Origin: JAKORR01 sp964608495
Lineage (GTDB): Bacteria > Armatimonadota > Zipacnadia > Zipacnadales > FEN-943
Reading direction: 5' to 3'
DNA: 24,397 nucleotides
NCBI GenBank assembly: GCA_964608495.1
Contig: CAZSOQ010000059.1
Location: 1 to 24,397 of the forward strand
Part shown: one piece after another, positions 16,467-22,477 of the stretch
Layout of the letters: every line of letters starts with the position of its first letter
How positions within the stretch are numbered: the stretch's first letter is position 1
The notes under the pieces: generated by a model
Told to the model about the DNA's origin: nothing
Databases searched by the model: none
Seen by the model: only the letters and a program-made list of their open reading frames with translations
Translations under genes and position numbers: made by a program

Positions 16467-16693
16467 AGTGATTCAGGGCGCGGGAAGGGCCGCGCGGGCC
16501 CTGTCACGACGTGATACAGGCCGCGCGCCCGAGGCTCGTCGCCCCGGCTAAGGACGCCGCGCGCGGCCGAAGGGTTCACCGGGCCGCGTGTTCCCGGGGC
16601 CCCCAGGGCCCGCCGGTGCGCGGCGCCCCAAAGGTCCGGGCTCAGACCTTACATAACGGGCCACCTGCCCGACCGTTCCATGGGCCGCGTGGC
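16467..16693. other. Intergenic spacer in the cluster with two hairpins
   Basis: This 227-base gap is the largest inside the 15-gene unit. It contains a 6-bp hairpin (AAGGTC 16631-16636, GACCTT 16645-16650) about 45 bases after the reductase stop. A second, CCTGTCACG / CGTG-AT-ACAGG (16500-16520), lies upstream of the ketosynthase start. I find no clear promoter or gene. It could hold an attenuator or a processing site. Confidence 0.3.
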
Positions 16694-17443
16694 TCAGTGC
16701 ATATGCATACCGCCGTCCACCAGGAACACCTGCCCGGTGATGTAGGCGGCCTCATCCGAGCAGAGGAAGGCGACCAGCCCGGCCACCTCTTCCGGTGAGC
16801 CGAAGCGCCCCAGCGGGATCAGCTCGCGCAGGGCCGCGGAGCGCTGCTCGGGCATGTCGGCGGTCATGTCCGTCTGGATCACGCCCGGGGCCACGGCGTT
16901 GACAGTGATCCCCTGGGCCGCCAGCTCCCGGGCCGCCGCGCGAGTCAGGCCCAGCAGCCCGGCCTTGGCCGCCGAGTAGTTCGCGCGACGCACGTCCCCC
17001 ATCAGCCCCGCCACGGAGGCGACGTTCACGACCCGCCCCCAACGGCTCTTGATCATGTCCCGCACCACGGCCCTGAGGCAGCGGAAGGCCCCGCTGAGGC
17101 ACACATCCAGCACCTCATCCCACTGCTCGTCGTTCATGAAGGCCAGGTACTGGTCGGAAGCCACGCCAGCGTTGTTCACCAGAAGACCCACGGGGCCAAG
17201 CTCCTGGTGGATGGCGCCGACCATCGCCTCGATCTGCTCGTTGTCGCGCACGTCGGCCCGCACCGCGATGACTTCCTGGCCCATGTCGCGGATGTGGCCG
17301 CACACCTCGTCCGCCGCCTCGGCGTTCCGGGCAAAGCACAAGGCCACGTTCGCGCCCCGCTCGGCCAGCTTCACGGCGATGGCTCGCCCGATGCCTCGCG
17401 AGGCACCGGTCACCAGGGCTGTCTTCCCCGTCAGGTTGATCAT
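16694..17443 (-). CDS. FabG-like 3-oxoacyl-ACP reductase (SDR)
   Basis: Classical short-chain dehydrogenase/reductase of 249 aa. It has the NADP-type glycine motif TGASRGIG (12-19), NNAG (90-93), catalytic Ser143, Tyr156 and Lys160 (YSAAK), and the C-terminal VDGG. It would reduce the beta-ketoacyl-ACP made by the ketosynthase. In the usual DVNLxG motif the tetrad Asn is replaced by Cys115 (DVCLSG), which may alter activity. The ATG at 17443 follows GGGAGCG; the longer frame to 17662 overlaps the mini-E2 gene and is rejected. It lies second in the unit, 82 bases after the mini-E2. Confidence 0.92.
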   Translation of the reverse strand: MINLTGKTALVTGASRGIGRAIAVKLAERGANVALCFARNAEAADEVCGHIRDMGQEVIAVRADVRDNEQIEAMVGAIHQELGPVGLLVNNAGVASDQYLAFMNDEQWDEVLDVCLSGAFRCLRAVVRDMIKSRWGRVVNVASVAGLMGDVRRANYSAAKAGLLGLTRAAARELAAQGITVNAVAPGVIQTDMTADMPEQRSAALRELIPLGRFGSPEEVAGLVAFLCSDEAAYITGQVFLVDGGMHMH

Positions 17444-17525
17444 GTCGCCGCGCTCCCTGCCCGGGCATCTCCGCCAGGCTCGCGTCCCCGGACAGCGGGC
17501 CGCGAGCCGGCGCCCGGTCGCCGGT

Positions 17526-18098
17526 CTATCGGTTCTCGGCAAGGTAACGCTCGACGTCCTCGGCCGACAGCGGCCTGTCGGCGCCCAGCCACTCAGCCAC
17601 CTGAGCCAGGGACAGACCGTGCTCCCGCGCCAGGCGCCTGGCGGCGGGCGCCGCCCGCACACGCCCCGGCGCTCCCGCGGATCCCTCCGCCCCCACTCCC
17701 GCCGTCTCCGCGCCGACGCCCTCGGCCTCCGGCGCCCCGCCGGCCGGCGCCCCGCCGGCCGGCGCCTCGCCGGCCAGGTCCAGGCTCAGGCGCGTCTGGG
17801 CCAGGTGAGCATCCAGAAGGCGCTGGTTGTCCGCTTCCACGCCCTCCGGCGGCTGCTCGCCCGCGCGACCGACGAAGGCGAAGGCATAGCCCACCGGCAT
17901 CACGCTCTTCTCCGGCGCGTAGACCCTGAGCAGCAGCCCGCTCATCGGCGATTCGTACTCGAAGGTCACCTTCTCCGTGATGATCTCGCACAGCCCCTCG
18001 CCGGCTTGCAGCACGTCCCCCTCGCCCTTGAGCCAGCGGCCCAGGGTGACCTCCTCCAGGTTCTCGGCCCACTTCTCGATGCGCAGCAACTCGCCCAT
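17526..18098 (-). CDS. Mini-E2: lipoyl domain plus peripheral subunit-binding domain, no acyltransferase
   Basis: Protein of 190 aa. Residues 1-78 are a biotinyl/lipoyl carrier domain with the probable lipoylated Lys43 in ITEKVTFEYESP (40-51). Residues 80-147 form a Gly/Ala/Pro/Glu-rich flexible linker with AGGAP repeats. Residues 148-188 resemble an E1/E3-binding domain (PAARRLAREHGLSLAQV, then LSAEDVERYLAE), but the usual GTGxxGRI loop reads WLGADRP. A full E2 (about 400 aa or more) would continue with a catalytic acyltransferase carrying an HxxxD motif; here the gene simply stops. It therefore can receive the acyl group from E1 but not pass it to CoA by the standard route. ATG 18098 with GAGGGCG upstream. 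First gene of the unit. Confidence 0.85.
   Translation of the reverse strand: MGELLRIEKWAENLEEVTLGRWLKGEGDVLQAGEGLCEIITEKVTFEYESPMSGLLLRVYAPEKSVMPVGYAFAFVGRAGEQPPEGVEADNQRLLDAHLAQTRLSLDLAGEAPAGGAPAGGAPEAEGVGAETAGVGAEGSAGAPGRVRAAPAARRLAREHGLSLAQVAEWLGADRPLSAEDVERYLAENR
17731..17775. repeat. Three tandem 15-bp repeats in the mini-E2 linker
   Basis: The 15-mer GGCGCCCCGCCGGCC occurs at 17731-17745 and 17746-17760, and with one mismatch at 17761-17775. On the minus strand it encodes an AGGAP-type pentapeptide repeated in the flexible linker. Such an array can change copy number by slippage without breaking the frame. Confidence 0.8.
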
Positions 18099-18128
18099 GG
18101 CAACGCCCTCGCGGGGTGGCGGAGTGAG

Positions 18129-18134
18129 AGTATA
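18129..18134 (-). promoter_or_regulatory. Extended -10 promoter for the 15-gene unit
   Basis: On the minus strand TATACT (18134-18129) is preceded by TGG, giving an extended -10 (TGn-TATACT). The -35 is poor (TTCATC/TCATCT at 17-18 bases). A start near 18122 would give a 24-base leader containing the GAGGGCG site of the mini-E2 gene. Confidence 0.5.
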
Positions 18135-18175
18135 CCACCGGCGGGGACCGCAGATGAAGCGCGCGAAGGAGGGGA

Positions 18176-18254
18176 GCCAGCTATCGCTGGCGAGACGGCG
18201 AGGTTGCCAGGCAACCTCGGGGCGGTCCGTGCCGCCGGCACAGCCGGCTCCTAC
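18176..18254. repeat. Cluster of three short palindromes in the divergent promoter region
   Basis: GCCAGC-TATC-GCTGGC (18176-18191), GAGGTTGCC-A-GGCAACCTC (18200-18218) and GCCGGC-ACA-GCCGGC followed by TCCTAC (18234-18254). The last, read on the minus strand as GTAGGAGCCGGC and so on, has the look of a REP element. They lie between the two divergent promoters and could be repeat DNA, operators or transcript hairpins. Confidence 0.5.
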
Positions 18255-18286
18255 GTCAGGGCCCCGCGGGCGGCAGCGCCCAATGA

Positions 18287-18316
18287 TTGACCGGCCCGCG
18301 GGCGCGGGGGTATAGT
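18287..18316 (+). promoter_or_regulatory. Sigma70-type promoter for smpB
   Basis: TTGACC (18287-18292) and TATAGT (18311-18316) are separated by 18 bases. The predicted start is near 18323, so the smpB leader would be only about 11 nt, with the GGGAAAGG ribosome-binding region at its very 5' end. Confidence 0.65.
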
Positions 18317-18333
18317 CGAGGAGGGAAAGGACC

Positions 18334-18795
18334 ATGGCACCGGTACGGGTCGTCGCCACTAACCGTCGTGCGCGTCATGACTACTCCATAGAGGACACGA
18401 TCGAGGCCGGCCTCGTGCTCACGGGGTCCGAGGTCAAGGCCTTGCGCGCGCACCAGGTGTCGCTCCAGGAGGCCTTCGCCACCTTCCAGGGCGGGGAGCT
18501 GTGGCTGATGGGCATGCACATCACGCCCTACAAGAACAGCAGCCAGCAGGGGACGGACCCGCGGCGGCCCCGCAAACTGCTGGTCAGACGTAGGGAACTG
18601 CGACGCCTTATGGGGCGGGTGGCGGCCAAAGGATACACGCTGGTACCACTTCGGTTATACTTCAACGAGCGCGGGTACGCTAAGGTCGAATTGGGCCTGG
18701 GCCGGGGGAAAAGGCAGTACGACAAGCGCGAGGCCATCGCCGAGCGGGAGTACCAGCGACGCGTGCAACGGCTCAGCGGTCGTCTCGTCGAGTAG
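18334..18795 (+). CDS. smpB: SsrA-binding protein SmpB
   Basis: tmRNA-binding protein required for trans-translation rescue of stalled ribosomes, 153 aa, full length. Family features are ATNRRARHDYSIEDTIEAGL (8-27), LTGSEVKALRAHQVSLQEAF (29-48), HITPYKNSSQQG, the VPLRLYFNERGYAKVELGLG core and the basic GKRQYDKREAIAERE tail (Tyr-Asp-Lys-Arg conserved) that enters the mRNA channel. ATG 18334 follows GGAGGGAAAGG. No ssrA RNA gene is seen in this window. It is transcribed divergently from the 15-gene unit, and a receiver-domain gene follows after 13 bases. Confidence 0.96.
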   Translation: MAPVRVVATNRRARHDYSIEDTIEAGLVLTGSEVKALRAHQVSLQEAFATFQGGELWLMGMHITPYKNSSQQGTDPRRPRKLLVRRRELRRLMGRVAAKGYTLVPLRLYFNERGYAKVELGLGRGKRQYDKREAIAEREYQRRVQRLSGRLVE

Positions 18796-18808
18796 GGAGC
18801 GTTCACAG

Positions 18809-19186
18809 ATGCCTCGTATCCTGGTCGTAGACGATGACCCATCCATCTGTCGCCTCGTCGGGGAGCACCTCAAGGACATGGGCGCCGAATACGAGGAGGC
18901 CTACGACGGGGAGCAGGCGCTGCGCAAGTTCTGCCAGGCCACGCTAGAGAATCGCATTTACGACGCCGTGGTGCTGGACATCGTGATGCCGGTGCTCGAT
19001 GGCTGGGAAGTGCTCCATGCCATCAAGAACAACCCCCTGTGGCGGGGCACCCGGGTAGTGGTGCTGACGGGCCAGGCCACCGCCCCGAGCGACGTCATCC
19101 GCGTCATTGACTACGACGGCGTCTTCGTCGAGAAGAAGGGCTCCTTCCCCCAGATGATCGAGGAGATCATGGGCAGGATCCTCTGA
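18809..19186 (+). CDS. Stand-alone response regulator receiver (CheY-like)
   Basis: Single receiver domain of 125 aa with no output domain. The acidic pocket is Asp8-Asp9-Asp10, the phosphoacceptor is Asp57 in VVLDIVMPVLDGWEVL, the switch Thr87 is in VVVLTGQA, and the conserved Lys is in FVEKKGSF (Lys109 or 110) without the usual following Pro. ATG 18809 has AGGGAG upstream and starts 13 bases after the smpB stop, so the two are probably co-transcribed. There is no partner histidine kinase in the window. It may act in a phosphorelay or by protein-protein contact; the pathway is unknown. Confidence 0.92.
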   Translation: MPRILVVDDDPSICRLVGEHLKDMGAEYEEAYDGEQALRKFCQATLENRIYDAVVLDIVMPVLDGWEVLHAIKNNPLWRGTRVVVLTGQATAPSDVIRVIDYDGVFVEKKGSFPQMIEEIMGRIL

Positions 19187-19229
19187 GGCCCAGGCCGGCG
19201 CGCTTGGAGCCCCCGACGAGCTCCCGCAG

Positions 19230-19268
19230 GTCGCGCGAGCCCGCGACGCCCGCCGGGGCCGGGGCGTC
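19230..19268. terminator. Hairpins in the convergent gap, possible bidirectional terminator
   Basis: GTCGCG / CGCGAC (19230-19247, 6-base loop) and the overlapping alternative GACGCCC / GGGCGTC (19245-19251 with 19262-19268) lie between the converging receiver and permease genes. No T-tract is seen on either strand, so the call rests on position and stem strength. Confidence 0.35.
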
Positions 19269-19276
19269 CCCATCCC

Positions 19277-21667
19277 CTACTCACGGAACCTCAGTATGTC
19301 GGCTATGTTCAGCCTGTGCACGTACCTGAGGGCCGGCCACTGAGACAGCACCACGGCCGCAAGGGTCGCTCCCGCCGCCAGCAGCAACGTGCGGGGGAAG
19401 ACCACCGGCGCCAGCTCCATGACGTCCGTCACGTACACGCTGAGCATAACCAGGGCCACTTTGACGCCCGCCGGCAGCCCCGCCGCGCATCCCAGCGCCC
19501 ACACCAGCAGATTCTCGAAGGTCACCAGGGCCGTGATGCGCCCGCGAGACGCTCCCTCGGCCCGCAGCGCGGCAAGCTCCCGCCGCCGCTCCAGCACCGT
19601 GACCGAGACCGTGGCGTAGACCACGCTGAGCGCCAGCATCATCCCGAAGAGGACCATGACGCCGATGAAGGCGTTCATCATCCCGAGCTGCTCGTCCAGG
19701 TCGCGCTTGGTCTCGGCGGTCGAGGACACGGCCCCGGCCAGCGGGAGGTCGTAGCACCTCGCGTGGACCCAGTCCGTCGCCTCCGTCTTCGTCTTGACAA
19801 TGACGGAGTTGATGGCGCCCGGCGGCAGGTCCAGCGCGTCGCGGAAGGCCTGCCTCACGTCGGCGATGTTCATGTACAGGTTCTGGCCCACCGGCAGGCG
19901 CAGGGGCGGGCCGACCGTCGCCTTCATCTCGCCCCGGCGGTACCGGCTCTGGAAGGCATAGGCGATCGTCACCGTGTCGCCGGTCTGGGCTCCCAGCTTC
20001 TGGCGCAGCAGACGGCTGGCAAGGACCACGCCGCGCTGGAGGGGTAGCCGGTCCCTGGCCAGGCCGCGCAGGTCCAGGAGCCTGGCGTCGCCGGGCAGGC
20101 CGACCACCGCGGTCTGCACCGACCTGTCTCCCTTGCGCACCTCGACAGGGACGCCCAGCATCCCCTCGGCCCGCCAGACGCCCGGCCAGCAGCCCACACG
20201 GAAGGCCTGGTGGTCCGTCTGGGGCTCCTGGAAGCCCACCTCGAGGTCGTAGCGGTGCATGAGGCCGAAGTAGGTGACCATCATGTCGTCCACGGCGTCG
20301 CGCCAGGAGCCGGAGATGATGATGAGCGCCGAAGCGGCGGCGATGCCGAGCACGGCCCAGAGCGTGCGCCCGGGTCGCCTGGCGAGATTGCGCACAGGCA
20401 TCTTCATCAGGGCCCCTGCCCGCGCCAGCGCTGGGATCAGCCGCTCGACGGCCAGTCGCCGGCCCGGGGCCCCGGGGGCGTCGCGCAGCGCCTCGGCCGG
20501 GGCCAGACGAGCCGAGCCCAGCGCCGGCCCCACTCCCCCCAGCAGGCACGCGCCGGTGCCGAGCAGCAGAGCCGTGACGGCCACGTCCCAGTGCATGGGC
20601 GCCGCGAGCAGCGGAATGTTGAGCGCCGCCAGGTACATTTGGGTGATTCCGATCGCCAGGCCCTGGCCCAGCACGATGCCCGCCGCGCCACTGGCCAGGC
20701 CCAGAAGGACGGGGAAGATCGTGTAGTGGGCCACGACCTGCCCACGCGTGAAGCCGCTGGCGCGCAGGAAGCCGATCACGGCGCGCTGGCTCTCGACCAG
20801 CCTGCGCAGCACGGTGTAGAGCGTCAGGGCCGCGGCGAAGAGCAGGAAGGCCGGGAAGAAGACGGCCATCGGCTCGTAGCCCTCCAGGTCCGCGTTGAGC
20901 ATGTAGTAGCTGGGCTGATCCTCGCGAGGCTCGGGGGCCTTCGAGCCGTAGGGCTGCAGCATACGCTCGACCTGAGCCATGATCGCCGCGCGCCGGGCGG
21001 GCTCGCAGGTGACGGCCAGGTCGTTGACCAAGCCCCAGGCCTCGAGAATCTCCTCGGCCTGGTCGCGGCGCACGAAGGCGATGCCGAAGGTGGACGGCGA
21101 GGGCAGCAGGTACTCCTTGGTGGCGATCGGGTAGATGTACTCCGGGCTGACGGCCAAGCCGACGATCCGGTAGTCTCTCTCCTCGCCGTCCACGAGCAGG
21201 CGAGCCCTGTTGCCCACCCGATAGCCGTGGTACTCGGCAAACCGCTTCTCGAACAGTATCTCGCGGCGGCCGTGCGCGGGCGCTCGGCCCGCCAGCACCA
21301 GCACGTCGTTCACACGCTCGTTGGCGCCGTCGGGCAGCGACACCACCCGCAGCGAGATGCGCTGGTGCTTGCTCCCCGGGCGTTCCAGCGGCACGTCGGT
21401 CACGAGGCGGCCGTGGACCGCGATCACGCCAGGGATCCGGCGCACCCGGTCGGCCAGGCGATCGGTACCGAAGTCGAGCTCGGCGTGGAAGTCCGCGAAG
21501 TGGCAGCGCTCGTAGTAGGCGCCGTAGGATGCGCTCAGGTTGAGGTAAGCGCTCATCATGCCCAGGTAGACGCCCACGCCGAGCATGACGACGACGCCGG
21601 CCGCGGCGAACTGCGCCGCCGAGCGCGTGAGGTCCCTGACGGCTTTGCGCAGCAAGTGACCGCTCAT
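19277..21667 (-). CDS. ABC transporter permease, duplicated FtsX/MacB-type
   Basis: Membrane protein of 796 aa made of two FtsX-like halves. Each has one N-terminal membrane helix, a large extracytoplasmic domain and a three-helix bundle: first helix about 19-40, bundle about 265-390; second half helix about 435-455, bundle about 665-780. Cytoplasmic coupling segments such as ESQRAVIGFLRASGFTRGQV and ERRRELAALRAEGASRGRI are typical of FtsX/LolC-type permeases. It lies after the ATPase and membrane fusion protein genes, so the three form a MacAB/Dev-like exporter module. ATG 21667. The substrate is unknown; lipids, lipoproteins or glycolipids would fit the family but are unproven. Confidence 0.9.
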   Translation of the reverse strand: MSGHLLRKAVRDLTRSAAQFAAAGVVVMLGVGVYLGMMSAYLNLSASYGAYYERCHFADFHAELDFGTDRLADRVRRIPGVIAVHGRLVTDVPLERPGSKHQRISLRVVSLPDGANERVNDVLVLAGRAPAHGRREILFEKRFAEYHGYRVGNRARLLVDGEERDYRIVGLAVSPEYIYPIATKEYLLPSPSTFGIAFVRRDQAEEILEAWGLVNDLAVTCEPARRAAIMAQVERMLQPYGSKAPEPREDQPSYYMLNADLEGYEPMAVFFPAFLLFAAALTLYTVLRRLVESQRAVIGFLRASGFTRGQVVAHYTIFPVLLGLASGAAGIVLGQGLAIGITQMYLAALNIPLLAAPMHWDVAVTALLLGTGACLLGGVGPALGSARLAPAEALRDAPGAPGRRLAVERLIPALARAGALMKMPVRNLARRPGRTLWAVLGIAAASALIIISGSWRDAVDDMMVTYFGLMHRYDLEVGFQEPQTDHQAFRVGCWPGVWRAEGMLGVPVEVRKGDRSVQTAVVGLPGDARLLDLRGLARDRLPLQRGVVLASRLLRQKLGAQTGDTVTIAYAFQSRYRRGEMKATVGPPLRLPVGQNLYMNIADVRQAFRDALDLPPGAINSVIVKTKTEATDWVHARCYDLPLAGAVSSTAETKRDLDEQLGMMNAFIGVMVLFGMMLALSVVYATVSVTVLERRRELAALRAEGASRGRITALVTFENLLVWALGCAAGLPAGVKVALVMLSVYVTDVMELAPVVFPRTLLLAAGATLAAVVLSQWPALRYVHRLNIADILRFRE

Positions 21668-21749
21668 GCGCCTACTCCGGCCGAGCCCGCCGGGCCTTCC
21701 GGGTCACCAGTGCCTGGGGACGACGACGCCCGGCGCTTCGGGCCTGCGT

Positions 21750-22456
21750 CTACCACACCAGCTTCTCCGGGGCCAGGGGCTCGGGATTCTCCGTCACCTC
21801 AACGATCCCGCCGCCCCGCATACGCACCACCACGTCCGCCATCTGACCCACCGGAGCGTTGTGGGTGACGAGGGCCACCGTCATATGCTCGTGGTCGCAG
21901 ACCTCTCTGATGGCGGCCAGGACGCCGGTGCCTGTCTCGGCGTCCAGGGACCCGTGGGCTCGTCGGCCAGGAGCAGTCTGGGGCGCTTGGCCAGCGCCCG
22001 GGCGATGGCGACGCGCTGCTGCTCGCCGCCGCTCAGCTCCGAGGGGAACCGGTTGCACCTGTCGCCCAGGCCGACCCGTTCGAGGAACCCCCGGCAGTCG
22101 CCGGGCTCGCGGGCCAGCTCAGCCACCAGCTCGACGTTCTCGAGAGCCGTCAGCGAGGCGACCAGGTTGAAGAACTGGAAGACGAAGCCCACCGTGCGGC
22201 GGCGGTACTCGGTGAGCCGACGTTCGTCATAGTGCGTGATGTCCTCGCCGCCGATGACCACCTGCCCCGAGGAGGGGACGTCCAGGCCCCCGACGATGTT
22301 GAGCAGCGTGGTCTTGCCCGAACCGCTGGGGCCCAGCATCACGGCCAGGGAGCCCTCGGGGAGGTCCAGCGACACCTCGCGCAGGGCCTGCACGGCGGCG
22401 GGCCCCCGACCGTACACCTTGCTGACCTGGCGAAGGCTGACGAAGGCTCCGGACAT
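21750..22456 (-). pseudogene. ABC transporter ATP-binding protein (LolD/MacB-like), one-base frameshift
   Basis: The first frame (ATG 22456) encodes Walker A GPSGSGKTT (42-50), Q-loop Gln94 (FVFQFFNLV), signature LSGGEQQ (141-147) and Walker B LLLADEP, then reaches Gly169. Directly after this, the frame must shift by one base to continue as SLDAETGTG and the H-loop VTHN, ending at 21750. Joined, the product is 235 aa, a normal length for LolD-type ATPases, with all motifs intact on both sides. One base is missing in or next to the GGG run at 21951-21953. As written, the protein loses its D-loop and switch His and would be inactive. A consensus error is at least as likely as a real mutation, because the intact permease and MFP show no decay. 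Confidence 0.85.
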
Positions 22457-22477
22457 GCTTGTTGACGATCCCCGGGG

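Noticed and set aside
20210..21868. 552-codon open frame on the plus strand
   Set aside because: Antisense shadow of the FtsX-type permease; its composition is that of a mirror frame and no domain is visible.
21881..22058. Programmed frameshift in the ABC ATPase
   Set aside because: There is no slippery heptamer with a convincing downstream structure at the junction, and ABC ATPases of this family are not known to need recoding. A missing base is the simpler explanation.
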